Shown: positions 9,530 through 18,581 of the stretch, piece by piece
Numbering within the stretch: the stretch's first letter is position 1
Layout: every line of letters starts with the position of its first letter
DNA from: DATHYU01 sp033722675
GTDB lineage: Bacteria > Actinomycetota > Acidimicrobiia > Spongiisociales > UBA11373
Assembly: GCA_033722675.1 (NCBI GenBank)
Contig: JAWVYO010000006.1
Span: 1 to 45,699 of the forward strand
Length of the DNA: 45,699 nt
Direction: 5' to 3'
Notes under the pieces: generated by a model
What the model was told of the DNA's origin: nothing
Databases searched by the model: none
Seen by the model: the letters and a program-made list of their open reading frames with translations, nothing else
Position numbers and translations under genes: made by a program

Positions 9530-10660
9530 ATGCTCAAACGACTTTCGGCTCTCCTGGTAGTCCTCGCCCTCGTGGCGGCGGCATGCGGCGACGACGACGC
9601 AGCCACCACCACGACCGTGGCGGGCACCCAGGCGACCACCACCACGGCGGCGGCCACCACCACCGGTGGCGGCGGCGACGGCGGACAGGCCGGCGAGGGG
9701 ATCCTCGCGCAGGTCCAGGACCGCGGCGTCCTCCGCTGCGGTGTGTCCGGCGCCGCGACCGCCTTCTCCGAGCAGCAGCCCGACGGGAGCATGACCGGCT
9801 TCGACGCCGATTACTGCCGTGCCGTCGCCGCCGCCGTGCTCGGTGACGCGAACGCCGTCGAGTTCACCGCGCTGACCGCCGCCGAGCGGTTCACCGCCGT
9901 GCAGACGGGCGCCGTCGACGTGCTCATCCGGAACACGACCTGGACCCAGAGCCGTGACACCGACGTGGGCATGGACTTCGGTCCGACCACCTACTACGAC
10001 GGCCAGCAGGTCATGGGCCGCACGAGTGCCGGGTTCACCGGCCAGTCGACGCTCCAGGACCTCGAGGGCGCCGTGGTGTGCACGAACGCCGGTACCACGA
10101 CCGAGAAGAACATCACCGAGGCCACGGCGGCGCTCGGCGTGAACATCACGCTGAACACGTTCGAGGACTTCAACCAGGTGATGGACCAGTACCTCGCCGG
10201 TGCCTGTGACGCGGTCACCACCGACGGTTCGGGCCTGGTCGGCCGGAAGGCCACGCAGCAGCCCGAGGGCGAGGAGTGGGTCATCTTCCCGCCGTCGCCG
10301 ATCTCGAAGGAGCCGCTCGGCCCGACCTACCTGCAGAACGACTCGCAGTGGGCCGACGTGGTCAACTGGGTCGTCTTCGCGACGATCATCTTCGACGAGA
10401 ACGGCGTCACCTCGGCCAACGCGGCCGACATGCAGGCGAACCCGCCGACGGGTGAGATCGATCGTCTGCTCGGCGGAGAGGGCAACCTCCAGGGGGCCAT
10501 GGGCCTCGCGGACGAAGCCTTCTTCAACGTGGTGAGCCAGGTCGGCAACTACGACGAGATCTACGCCCGGAACCTGAATCCGGTCGGCCTGTTCCGCGAG
10601 GGCAGCCTCAATGCTTCCTTCGTGGACGGCGGTCTCATCTACGCGCCGCCCGCCCGCTAA
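9530..10660 (+). CDS. aapJ: General amino-acid ABC transporter substrate-binding lipoprotein (AapJ-like)
   Basis: Extracytoplasmic receptor of 376 aa for a polar amino-acid transporter. The start at 9530 has GGGAGG 7 nt upstream. A lipoprotein signal ends in LVAAAC, followed by a flexible Thr/Ala-rich linker of about 35 residues. The mature domain carries AapJ-type blocks: GVLRCGVSG, TGFDADYCRAVAAAVLGD, NTTWTQSRDTDVGMDF and YYDGQQVM. Its neighbours aapQ, aapM and aapP complete the system. A strong hairpin just after its stop probably lets it be made in excess of the membrane subunits. Confidence 0.93.
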   Translation: MLKRLSALLVVLALVAAACGDDDAATTTTVAGTQATTTTAAATTTGGGGDGGQAGEGILAQVQDRGVLRCGVSGAATAFSEQQPDGSMTGFDADYCRAVAAAVLGDANAVEFTALTAAERFTAVQTGAVDVLIRNTTWTQSRDTDVGMDFGPTTYYDGQQVMGRTSAGFTGQSTLQDLEGAVVCTNAGTTTEKNITEATAALGVNITLNTFEDFNQVMDQYLAGACDAVTTDGSGLVGRKATQQPEGEEWVIFPPSPISKEPLGPTYLQNDSQWADVVNWVVFATIIFDENGVTSANAADMQANPPTGEIDRLLGGEGNLQGAMGLADEAFFNVVSQVGNYDEIYARNLNPVGLFREGSLNASFVDGGLIYAPPAR

Positions 10661-10673
10661 CGACACGACGGAT

Positions 10674-10703
10674 GAGGAGGGGGCGCTTCGGCGCCCCCTC
10701 CTC
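10674..10703 (+). terminator. 13-bp cUUCGg hairpin between aapJ and aapQ
   Basis: GAGGAGGGGGCGC (10674-10686), loop TTCG, then GCGCCCCCTCCTC (10691-10703) form a perfect stem closed by the extra-stable C(UUCG)G tetraloop. No T-tract follows. The position between receptor and permease suggests partial termination or 3' protection of the aapJ mRNA. Confidence 0.75.
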
Positions 10704-10738
10704 TCCACCACAACACAGGACACCGGAGGGAGGGAAGG

Positions 10739-12295
10739 GTGTCGGTTCGGGTCGACCGCCCACAGCAGCAGCCCCAGCGCGTGCCGCCGTGGCGCAACGT
10801 CACGTTCCTCAAGTGGGCGGCCCAGCTGGTCACGCTCGTCGGCGTCGTCGGGCTCGGCTACATCCTCGTCACGCAGGCGCAGGAGAACCTCGCCGCCCGC
10901 AACATCGACGTCTCCTTCGACTTCCTCTCCGATCCGCCCGGCATCCAGCTCGCCGAGGGGATCAGCACCAACCCGGACACGGTGGCCCGCGCCCTGTTCG
11001 TGGGAATCGTCAACATGCTGCGGGTCACGGTCGCCGGCATCGTCGCCGCGACCATCCTCGGGGTGCTGCTCGGCGTCGCCCGCCTGTCGAGCAACTGGAT
11101 CGTCTCCAAGGTCGCCACCGTCTACATCGAGACGATCCGCAACATCCCGCTCCTCGTCCAGATCATCTTCTGGGGAGCCGTCGTCACGATCGGCCTCCCC
11201 GACATCGGCTTCGACACCGGACCCTTCGGCTGCACCGAGGAGGTCGACGGCTGCACCGGCTGGCTCTTCGCCTCCAACCGCGGGGTCTCCATGGCGTGGC
11301 TGTTCCCCGCCGACGGGTTCTGGCAGTGGTTCTCGCTCATGCTGATCGGCATCTACGTGTCGGTTCGCGTCTACCGCTGGCGGATCCGCCTGAAGGAGGA
11401 GACCGGCGCCGAGACGTACTCGCTGACCTGGGGCACCCTCACGGTGGTCGTCTTCGCCGTGGTCGGGCTCTGGATCCACCCGATCATGGGGTTCTTCGGC
11501 CCGATCTTCGGGGCGCTCGCCTCACTCTTCGACGGGCTGCCCCGGATCGTCGTCCAGCTCGTCCTCGCCGCTGCCGCCCTCGGCGGGGCCGCGTGGTGGA
11601 TCAAGCGGTTCCTCGACAGCCGCCGCACGCCGGCGGGACTCGCCAAGCTCACCGACGACGACATCTTCAGGATCGGGTCCACGGCCGTGGCGGGACTCGT
11701 CGGCGTCTTCATCGTCTTCACCTTCACGAGCATTTCGAGCTTCATCCTCGATGCCGGCCGGGACTTCTTCGAGGTGGCCGAGTCGAAGTTCGACTTCCTC
11801 GAGGCCGGTGCCGTCTTCGACTTCAACAAGGCCTCGCTGGCCAAGCCCGGCAACTTCGTGAACTACGGGCCCACCGGCCTCACCATGTCGAAGCTGTTCT
11901 TCCCGGTGTTCGTCGGGGTGACCCTCTACACGGCGGCCTTCATCGCCGAGGTCGTCCGCGGCGGCATCCTCGCCATCTCGAAGGGCCAGACGGAGGCCGG
12001 CCTCGCCCTGGGCCTCACCCGCTTCCAGCTGCTGCGGTTCATCATCCTGCCCCAGGCGTTCCGGATCATCCTCCCGCCGATGGGCAACCAGTACCTCAAC
12101 CTGGCGAAGAACACCTCGCTCGGGATCGCCGTGGCCTATCCCGAGGTGGTGGCGGTCGGCCAGACCCTCTACAACCAGACCGGCGCCACGATCCCGGTCG
12201 TGACCCTCTGGATGCTCTTCTACGTCTCGGTGAGCCTGTTCATCTCCGCGATCGTGAACTTCTTCAACAACCGGATGAAGCTGGTGGAGCGTTGA
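10739..12295 (+). CDS. aapQ: Amino-acid ABC transporter permease (AapQ-like)
   Basis: Inner-membrane subunit of the HisMQ/AapQ group, 518 aa. GTG start at 10739 with a long purine-rich Shine-Dalgarno (GGAGGGAGGGAAGGG). It opens with one membrane helix near residue 30, then a periplasmic stretch, then the first permease segment containing YIETIRNIPLLVQIIFW. A central insert with additional helices follows. The C-terminal half carries the EAA loop region, AFIAEVVRGGILAISKGQTEAGLALGL in part, and ILPQAFRIILPPMGNQYLNL. It is longer than the roughly 400 residues typical of AapQ. It couples to aapM with one nucleotide between stop and start. Confidence 0.9.
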   Translation: MSVRVDRPQQQPQRVPPWRNVTFLKWAAQLVTLVGVVGLGYILVTQAQENLAARNIDVSFDFLSDPPGIQLAEGISTNPDTVARALFVGIVNMLRVTVAGIVAATILGVLLGVARLSSNWIVSKVATVYIETIRNIPLLVQIIFWGAVVTIGLPDIGFDTGPFGCTEEVDGCTGWLFASNRGVSMAWLFPADGFWQWFSLMLIGIYVSVRVYRWRIRLKEETGAETYSLTWGTLTVVVFAVVGLWIHPIMGFFGPIFGALASLFDGLPRIVVQLVLAAAALGGAAWWIKRFLDSRRTPAGLAKLTDDDIFRIGSTAVAGLVGVFIVFTFTSISSFILDAGRDFFEVAESKFDFLEAGAVFDFNKASLAKPGNFVNYGPTGLTMSKLFFPVFVGVTLYTAAFIAEVVRGGILAISKGQTEAGLALGLTRFQLLRFIILPQAFRIILPPMGNQYLNLAKNTSLGIAVAYPEVVAVGQTLYNQTGATIPVVTLWMLFYVSVSLFISAIVNFFNNRMKLVER

Positions 12296-12296
12296 C

Positions 12297-14111
12297 ATGA
12301 CGACGTCTGACATCACCCCGGACACGGGCGCCGCCCCACCGGAGAAACCACCCCAGGGACCGCTGGTCTGGATGCGCGAGAACCTGTTCTCGACGCCGTT
12401 CAACAGCGTGCTCAGCGTCGTCTCGATCGTCGTGGTCGTCCTCTTCCTGAAGTCGATGGTCGGGTTCATCTTCGACGACACCCGCCGCTGGGAGGCCGTC
12501 GCCACGAACATGCGCCTCTACATGACCCAGGCGTACGCCCCGGAGCAGTTCATCCGGGTGTGGATCTCCGTCGGAGTCATCGGGGGCCTCGCCGGCCTGT
12601 CGCTGGGGGCGTGGAACGTCGGCAGCCGGATCGAGATCCGGACGATCATCAAGACGATCATCAACATCGCCGGGGCCGTGGCGCTGCTGGCGGTCCTGGC
12701 GCCCTGGGGCACCGGCCGGTACGTGTGGATCGCCGGCGCGGTGGCCGTGGGCGGCGGCGCCTGGGCCCTTCGGCAGGCGCTCGGCGACCGGGCCAAGACG
12801 ATCACCGTGCACACCCTGGCCGTGGCGGCCGCCGTGCTCGCCCTCGTCCTCATCGGGCTCTACACGATCCCCATCGGTGACTACGGCTTCGCCGAGGGGC
12901 AGGCCACGTACGAGCAGGGGACCATCGACCTGTCGACGTCGGTGCCGTGGACGGTCATCTCCCTCGTGCTCGTCGCCGCCTACTTCGTCGGCCGGTGGCT
13001 GACGGACCTGATCAACGGGCGGGCCGTGCGGGGCGCCCTGTCGGTGCTCTGGGTCCTCGTGCTGCCCTTCAACGTCCTCATCATCCTGCGCGACCCCGAC
13101 TGGAACCCGGCGTCGGAGGCCGGAGGCTTCGACTTCCTCACGGGCACGGACGTCACGATCGCCCTCGTGTTCGTCGTCGGCGGTGGCCTCGTGCTGTGGC
13201 TGCTCGGCGATCCGCGACTCGGTGAGGCCGGTCGACTGGCGAGCGGTGTCCTCCTCATCGGCGCCCTGTCGCTGTGGCTCTTCCCGATGCTCATCCGGGT
13301 CCGGCTGCTGGCCCTCCTCTTCGCTGCCTTCGCCCTCGGCGCCCAGACCTTCGGCGGCGACATGCGATCCCGCCTCCGCTACGCGGGGCTGTGGGCGGGC
13401 CTGTCCCTCGTACTCATCTACTTCCTGGCGGCGATCAACACCCCGTCGTCGCTGTTCATCCAGGGCAAGTCGTTCCTCGGCGGTCTGACGCTCACGTTCG
13501 TCCTGGCGCTGACGTCGATCTTCCTGTCGTTCCCCATCGGCATCCTCATGGCCCTGGGCCGGACGTCGTCGATGCCGATCTTCCGCGTCCTGTCGACGGT
13601 CTACATCGAGCTGGTGCGCGGCATCCCCTTCATCACCGTGCTGATCTTCTTCGACCTGATCCTCGTGCTGTTCCTGCCGGAGGGACTCGAGTTCGACTCG
13701 GTGACGCTGGCGATCCTGGCAGGGACCTTGTTCTCGGGCGCCTATCTCGCCGAGAACGTGCGCGGCGGCCTCCAGTCGATTCCGAACGGACAGTACGAGG
13801 CGGCGAAGGCCATGGGGCTGACGACGCTGCAGACGACCGTGTTCATCGTGCTGCCCCAGGCCCTCCGGGCCGTCATCCCGGCGATGGTCGGTCAGACGAT
13901 CGCCATCTTCAAGGACACGTCGCTCGTGGCCATCATCGGCCTGTTCGACTTCCTCTACATCGCGAACAACGTGATCCCGAACCAGACCGTCTTCCTGGGC
14001 GTCCGGTTCGAGAACCTGCTGTTCATCGCACTGATCTACTGGATCTTCACGTTCAGCTTCTCGCGGGCCAGCCTCCGCATCGAGAAGAAGCTGGGCCTGG
14101 GTGAGCGTTAA
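12297..14111 (+). CDS. aapM: Amino-acid ABC transporter permease (AapM-like) with extra membrane region
   Basis: Second permease subunit, 604 aa, much longer than usual AapM proteins (about 380). The first half has about eight predicted helices with little permease character. The conserved permease core lies in the last 230 or so residues: VYIELVRGIPFITVLIF, the EAA-loop GGLQSIPNGQYEAAKAMGL, VLPQALRAVIPAMVGQTIAIFKDTSL. It lies one nucleotide after aapQ, and aapP follows with AAGGAG upstream. The extra helices may be a lineage-specific accessory domain. Confidence 0.9.
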   Translation: MTTSDITPDTGAAPPEKPPQGPLVWMRENLFSTPFNSVLSVVSIVVVVLFLKSMVGFIFDDTRRWEAVATNMRLYMTQAYAPEQFIRVWISVGVIGGLAGLSLGAWNVGSRIEIRTIIKTIINIAGAVALLAVLAPWGTGRYVWIAGAVAVGGGAWALRQALGDRAKTITVHTLAVAAAVLALVLIGLYTIPIGDYGFAEGQATYEQGTIDLSTSVPWTVISLVLVAAYFVGRWLTDLINGRAVRGALSVLWVLVLPFNVLIILRDPDWNPASEAGGFDFLTGTDVTIALVFVVGGGLVLWLLGDPRLGEAGRLASGVLLIGALSLWLFPMLIRVRLLALLFAAFALGAQTFGGDMRSRLRYAGLWAGLSLVLIYFLAAINTPSSLFIQGKSFLGGLTLTFVLALTSIFLSFPIGILMALGRTSSMPIFRVLSTVYIELVRGIPFITVLIFFDLILVLFLPEGLEFDSVTLAILAGTLFSGAYLAENVRGGLQSIPNGQYEAAKAMGLTTLQTTVFIVLPQALRAVIPAMVGQTIAIFKDTSLVAIIGLFDFLYIANNVIPNQTVFLGVRFENLLFIALIYWIFTFSFSRASLRIEKKLGLGER

Positions 14112-14131
14112 GGAGCCAAAGGGAGAGCACC

Positions 14132-14878
14132 ATGCAGACCGAAGGAGCCAAGGACATCATCGTCTGCGAGGGCGTGAAGAAGTGGTTCGGCGACTTCCAG
14201 GCCCTCAAGGGCGTCACGACGACGATCAAGGAGCAGGAGGTGGTCGTCATCATCGGGCCCTCCGGTTCCGGCAAGTCCACCTTCATCCGCACCATCAACC
14301 GCCTCGAGGTGCACCAGGAGGGAACGATCATCGTCGACGGCACGGAGCTGACGAACGACCTCAAGAACATCGAGAAGATCCGCTCCGAGGTCGGCATGGT
14401 GTTCCAGCAGTTCAACCTGTTCCCGCACCTCACGGTGCTGCAGAACATCACGCTGTCGCCCATCTGGGTGCGGAAGAAGCCGAAGGCCGAGGCCGAGGAG
14501 CACGCCATGCAGCTGCTCGAGCGTGTCGGCATCCCCGAGCAGGCCGAGAAGTTCCCCGGCCAGCTGTCGGGCGGCCAGCAGCAGCGGGTCGCCATCGCCC
14601 GGTCGCTGGCGATGGAGCCCCGGGTCATGCTCTTCGACGAGCCGACGTCGGCCCTCGACCCCGAGATGATCAAAGAGGTCCTCGACGTCATGAAGGAGCT
14701 GGCGCAGTCCGGCATGACGATGGCCGTGGTCACCCACGAGATGGGCTTCGCACGGGAGGTCGCCGACCGCGTGCTGTTCTTCGACTACGGCGAGGTCGTC
14801 GAGGAGGGCACGCCCGAGCACTTCTTCACGAACCCCCAGCACGACCGCACGAAGCTCTTCCTCAGCCAGATCCTGTAG
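14132..14878 (+). CDS. aapP: Amino-acid ABC transporter ATP-binding protein (AapP-like)
   Basis: ATPase of the polar amino-acid uptake family, 248 aa. Walker A GPSGSGKST is at 42-50, the Q-loop in MVFQQFNLFPHLTV, signature LSGGQQQR at 145-152, Walker B VMLFDEPTSALD with E170, and the switch histidine H202. The sequence FNLFPHLTVLQN is typical of HisP/GlnQ/AapP subunits. It is the last gene of aapJQMP. Its stop lies 6 nt from the stop of the convergent M20 gene. Confidence 0.95.
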   Translation: MQTEGAKDIIVCEGVKKWFGDFQALKGVTTTIKEQEVVVIIGPSGSGKSTFIRTINRLEVHQEGTIIVDGTELTNDLKNIEKIRSEVGMVFQQFNLFPHLTVLQNITLSPIWVRKKPKAEAEEHAMQLLERVGIPEQAEKFPGQLSGGQQQRVAIARSLAMEPRVMLFDEPTSALDPEMIKEVLDVMKELAQSGMTMAVVTHEMGFAREVADRVLFFDYGEVVEEGTPEHFFTNPQHDRTKLFLSQIL

Positions 14879-14884
14879 CCGGGC

Positions 14885-16027
14885 CTACCCGCCCAGCTCG
14901 CCCCAGAGGTCCTGGTCGGCGAGGTCGACGATCGTCCACGCCATGCCGAGGGCGCCGTCGTGGATCGCCCGTTCCCCCGACTCGGTGATCGTCGCCGCCG
15001 CGAACCCCGGTTGGTGGTTCACCGCGCCGTCCGTCTCGATGGCGAGCATCGGGTGGATGGAGGGGACCTCGTAGGAGACGTTCCCCATGTCGGTCGACCC
15101 GGCGGGGTCGCCGGGCTTCGCCCGCTCGAGGGGCCGGCCCAGGGCCTCGCTGTTGGCGGCGTAGAGCCGGGCGAGCGTGGCGTCGTGGCGCATGTCGGTG
15201 TACTCGCAGCCCTGGGGGGTGATCTCCACGGTGCAGGCCGAGGCGCGGGCTGCCGCCTCCATCTGGTCGGTGAACCGCTCGAGCAGGACGTCGAGCCGGG
15301 CCTTGTCCGCCGCCCGCACGAACCACTCCGACGAGGTGTAGGCCGGGATCACGTTGGCCGCCTTGCCGCCGTAGGTGACGACGCCGTGGACCCGGTCGGT
15401 GGGCTTCAGCGCCTGGCGCCACGTCGAGACGTTCACGTAGGCGGTGACGAAGGCGTCGAGGGCGTTGCGGCCCTCCCAGGGCGACGCCGAGGCATGGGCG
15501 GCCTCGCCGTGGAACTCGACGTCGAGGTGGGCGATGGCGAGGACCGCGGGGTCGAGGACGTCCCGGGTGGTGGGGTGAACCATCATCGCGGCGGCCGCGC
15601 CCTCGAACGCACCCTCGCGGATCAGTTCCACCTTGCCGCCGTACTTCTCCTCCGCCGGGGTCCCGAGGACGGTGACCCGGACGCCCAGGTCCTCGACGAG
15701 CCCGGCGAGGGCGGTGCCGGCACCGAGGGCAGCCGCGGCGATGATGTTGTGCCCACAGGCGTGGCCGACCTCGGGGAGTGCGTCGTACTCGGCGCAGATC
15801 ACGACTTCGGGGCCCTCCGTGCCGGCGGTGGCCCGGAAGGCCGTGTCGATACCGTGGGCCGGGTGCGTGACGGAGAAGCCCTGCTCCTCGAGGAAGCCTG
15901 CGAGGCGGGCCGCGGACTCGTGCTCCTCGTAGGCGAGCTCGGGGTGCTCGTACAGCCAGCGACTCAGTGACACGAGGTCGTCCTGCACGGCATCGAATCG
16001 GTCGGCGGCGGCCTGCTTGGCGCCCAT
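14885..16027 (-). CDS. M20D-type amidohydrolase/carboxypeptidase
   Basis: Zinc-dependent amidohydrolase of 380 aa, related to AbgB, IAA-amino-acid hydrolases and N-acyl amino-acid hydrolases. The characteristic block CAEYDALPEVGHACGHNI carries probable ligands and catalytic residues (E80, D82, H89, C91, H93). A dimerisation insert and the late His-containing segments follow. AGGxCxxGG-like features and the length fit the family. GGAGG precedes the ATG. Located next to an amino-acid transporter, it may release amino acids from conjugates, but the substrate is not known. Confidence 0.88.
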   Translation of the reverse strand: MGAKQAAADRFDAVQDDLVSLSRWLYEHPELAYEEHESAARLAGFLEEQGFSVTHPAHGIDTAFRATAGTEGPEVVICAEYDALPEVGHACGHNIIAAAALGAGTALAGLVEDLGVRVTVLGTPAEEKYGGKVELIREGAFEGAAAAMMVHPTTRDVLDPAVLAIAHLDVEFHGEAAHASASPWEGRNALDAFVTAYVNVSTWRQALKPTDRVHGVVTYGGKAANVIPAYTSSEWFVRAADKARLDVLLERFTDQMEAAARASACTVEITPQGCEYTDMRHDATLARLYAANSEALGRPLERAKPGDPAGSTDMGNVSYEVPSIHPMLAIETDGAVNHQPGFAAATITESGERAIHDGALGMAWTIVDLADQDLWGELGG

Positions 16028-16100
16028 CGGTCCTCCGGCGTCGGGTTCCCCGAACCTAGCGGTGCCCGGGCCTTCCTAGGATCGGTCCCAGGAGGTGTCC

Positions 16101-16442
16101 ATGGGTCATTATCACGACGTCATCGAGGAACTCGCCGAGCCGACGAAGTCCCTGCGGTCCGCCATCCCCGACACGTGGAAGGGGTTCGCGGCGCTCCATC
16201 GGGGCGCCATGGCCGACGGGGTGCTCTCGGCCGGGATCAAAGAGGTGATCGCCCTGGCGATCGCCGTCGCCGACGAGTGCGACGGGTGTATCGCCTATCA
16301 CGCCAAGGCGGCCGCCCGGAAGGGGGCGACCCCCGAGGAGGTCGCCGAGGGGCTGGGCGTCGCCCTGCTCATGAAGGGCGGCCCGGGAACCGTGTACGGT
16401 CCCCGGGCCTGGGCGGCCTATCAGGAGTTCGCGGCCGACTGA
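16101..16442 (+). CDS. AhpD-like/carboxymuconolactone decarboxylase-family protein
   Basis: Small all-helical protein of 113 aa. The AhpD-type redox motif ECDGCIAYH supplies C60, C63 and H67, which in AhpD-like proteins form a dithiol peroxidase or disulfide-reducing site. The start at ATG 16101 has AGGAGG 5 nt upstream; a GTG at 16095 would overlap that Shine-Dalgarno. It is divergent from the M20 gene, with TAGGTT and TAGGAT boxes back to back in the spacer. Partner unknown. Confidence 0.85.
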   Translation: MGHYHDVIEELAEPTKSLRSAIPDTWKGFAALHRGAMADGVLSAGIKEVIALAIAVADECDGCIAYHAKAAARKGATPEEVAEGLGVALLMKGGPGTVYGPRAWAAYQEFAAD

Positions 16443-16445
16443 GGG

Positions 16446-17417
16446 CTACTCGCCCTCGGTCCCGGCCTCGGGGGCCGGCGACGGCCGACGTTCGCGGCGG
16501 AGGGGCGTGCCCCCGTCCTCGTTCCAGAGTTCCTTGATCGCCCCGATGCTGCCGAGCACGCCGCTCGTCTCCACCGGCAGGAAGATCTTCGTCGCCCTGC
16601 CGTCGGCGATCTGCGTGAGGGCGTCGAGGTAGCGGATGGTGATGAGGTCGGTGGTCGGGTCGCCCCGGTGGATCGCCTCGAACACCTGCTCGATGGCGCG
16701 GGCCTCACCCTGGGCCACCGTCTCCTTCTGGAACCGTTCCGCGTCGGCCACCTCGCGGATCGCCTGCGCCTGACCCTCGGCCTCGAGGACGCGCGACTCC
16801 TTGACACCCTCGGCGCGGAGGATCGCCGAGCGCTTCTCACCCTCGGCCTCGGTGACGACGGCTCGCCGCACCCGCTCGGCCTTCATCTGGCGATGCATGG
16901 CCTCGGTGACGTCGGCGGGCGGGTCGATGCGCTGGATCTCGACGCGGACGACCTTCGTGCCCCACACGTCGGTGGCCTCGTCGAGGACCGTCCGGAGCTG
17001 CGTGTTGATGGTGTCCCGCGAGGTCAGGGCCTCGTCGAGCTGCATCTCGCCGACGATGTTCCTGAGGTTCGTCTGCGCGAGCTTCGTGGCCGCGAGGATG
17101 AAGTTGGCGACGTTGTACTTGAGCTTCACCGGGTCGGTGGCCTGGTAGTACACGACGGCATCCACGGTCACCACCACGTTGTCCTTGGTGATGACCTCCT
17201 GGGGCGGCACGTCGACCACCTGCTCGCGCATGTCGACGCGCACCATCTTCTCGATGAAGGGGATGATGATGCGCAGCCCGGGGTCGGCCATGCGGTCGTA
17301 GCGGCCGAACCGTTCGACGAGCCCCTTCTCGAACTGGCGGACGATCTTGATGGCATTGGCGGCGTACAGCAGCAGCGCCACGCCGATGACGATCAAGACG
17401 ATCAGGATCGGATCCAT
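16446..17417 (-). CDS. SPFH/Band 7 (stomatin-type) membrane protein
   Basis: Membrane scaffold of 323 aa, QmcA/stomatin type. An N-terminal anchor (ILIVLIVIGVALLLYAANAI) is followed by the SPFH domain (FEKGLVERFGRYDRM, PGLRIIIPFIEKMVRVDMREQ), then a charged Ala/Glu-rich coiled coil at about 170-240, and a Pro/Glu-rich C-terminal tail. Oligomers of this family organise membrane microdomains. The upstream gene encodes an NfeD-type protein, its conserved partner, on the same strand with a 41-nt gap. Confidence 0.92.
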   Translation of the reverse strand: MDPILIVLIVIGVALLLYAANAIKIVRQFEKGLVERFGRYDRMADPGLRIIIPFIEKMVRVDMREQVVDVPPQEVITKDNVVVTVDAVVYYQATDPVKLKYNVANFILAATKLAQTNLRNIVGEMQLDEALTSRDTINTQLRTVLDEATDVWGTKVVRVEIQRIDPPADVTEAMHRQMKAERVRRAVVTEAEGEKRSAILRAEGVKESRVLEAEGQAQAIREVADAERFQKETVAQGEARAIEQVFEAIHRGDPTTDLITIRYLDALTQIADGRATKIFLPVETSGVLGSIGAIKELWNEDGGTPLRRERRPSPAPEAGTEGE

Positions 17418-17458
17418 CGCTTCCTCTCAGTCGTGCCGGTGGTCGGCAGTGTGTTGGT

Positions 17459-18229
17459 TCATTCGACGGTCACCACGACGAGTCTCGCACCCCGCACGTC
17501 GACGACGCGGACCTCGGTCCCGACCGGGATCGGGGGCCCGTCGGTGGTCGCCCGCCACAGTTCGGTCTCCATGCGGACGCGACCCCCGCCGGTCGCCCGG
17601 TCGATCGGTTCGAGCACGACGGCGTGTTGGTCGATGAGCCGGTTGGCCCCGACCCGGGGCGCCACCTCGTCCTCCTTCTTGACGTACCGCTGGAGCCAGA
17701 TCAACGCCAGGACCGAGACGACGATGAAGACGATCAACTGGATCGCCGGGGCGACACCGAACACGGCGAGGACGAAGGCGACGACCGCGCCGCCGGCGAA
17801 GGGGAGCATGAAGAATCCGGCGGTGACGATCTCGGCGAAGGCGAGCACGAGCGTCGCGATGAGCCAGATCCAGATCCAGGTCGAATCGTCCACGGAGGAA
17901 CTCCCTTCGTCGCTGCGGGCCACGGCCACCGAGGCCGCCGTCGCCACGCCGATCAGTATCGCCACCCACGTACCGAGCACCCGGACGTTCGAGCGGTGGC
18001 GCACCGCCGCCTCCCATCGTGGCAGGTCGGCGTCGGGACGTTGCGCCTCGGCCCACGAGCGGGCGAAGGCGGCGACGTCGGGGCCGATCACGTCCTCGGC
18101 GGTCGCACCGTTGGCGGCGGCGTCGTCGAGGTGTCCGGCCAGCTCGGCCCGCATCTCGGCCGCCCGGCGGCGGGAGATGCCCGCGGCGCGCCAGTAGCGC
18201 TCGCAGTCGTCCAGGAGACCGTCAGTCAT
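17459..18229 (-). CDS. HAAS-domain/NfeD fusion membrane protein
   Basis: 256 aa from ATG 18229, overlapping the end of the padR gene by 8 nt. Residues about 1-75 form a soluble helical domain (LLDDCERYWRAAGISRRRA, EMRAELAGHLDDA) resembling HAAS/DUF1700-type domains found next to PadR regulators. A first helix lies near 90-108, then a three-helix NfeD membrane core (about 120-195), then the NfeD C-terminal OB fold (RLIDQHAVVLEPIDRATGGGRV ... GTEVRVVDVRGARLVV, each quoted in part). NfeD partners normally work with SPFH proteins, encoded just downstream. A 10-residue upstream extension in frame is possible but less likely. Confidence 0.8.
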   Translation of the reverse strand: MTDGLLDDCERYWRAAGISRRRAAEMRAELAGHLDDAAANGATAEDVIGPDVAAFARSWAEAQRPDADLPRWEAAVRHRSNVRVLGTWVAILIGVATAASVAVARSDEGSSSVDDSTWIWIWLIATLVLAFAEIVTAGFFMLPFAGGAVVAFVLAVFGVAPAIQLIVFIVVSVLALIWLQRYVKKEDEVAPRVGANRLIDQHAVVLEPIDRATGGGRVRMETELWRATTDGPPIPVGTEVRVVDVRGARLVVVTVE

Positions 18230-18557
18230 CGCCGCCGCCGATGATCCGATCCACGCCATCGCTCAGCACCTTCCACTCGTCGATCCATTCGCCGAGGCGG
18301 GCCCGCCCGGGCTCGGCGATGCGGTAGTACTTGCGGGGCGGGCCCCCCGAGGACTCCCGGACGTAGCTCTCGACGAGGCCCTGGCGCTGGAGTCTGCTCA
18401 GGAGGGGGTAGATCGAGCCCTCCCCGACGAGGTGGAGGCCCCGGCCTTCGAGCTTGCGGGCCATCTCGTAGCCGTAGGTCGGCTCCTCGTCGATCACCGC
18501 CAGGAGGCACATCTCCAGCACCCCCTTGAGCAGCTGGCTCGTCCGCTCGGTCGTCAC
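18222..18557 (-). CDS. PadR-family transcriptional regulator
   Basis: Winged-helix repressor of 111 aa. The N-terminal block LLKGVLEMCLLAVIDEEPTYGYEM and GSIYPLLSRLQRQGLVES, with RKYYRIAEPGR in the wing, are typical PadR features. A short C-terminal helical arm fits the small PadR subgroup. It starts with GTG at 18557 and overlaps the HAAS-NfeD gene, making a PadR-HAAS pair, an arrangement known for membrane-associated stress systems. A TGTGT-N-ACACA palindrome lies in its promoter, suggesting autoregulation. Confidence 0.9.
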   Translation of the reverse strand: MTTERTSQLLKGVLEMCLLAVIDEEPTYGYEMARKLEGRGLHLVGEGSIYPLLSRLQRQGLVESYVRESSGGPPRKYYRIAEPGRARLGEWIDEWKVLSDGVDRIIGGGDD

Positions 18558-18581
18558 GAAGCACCCTCCGCAGCACTACCT

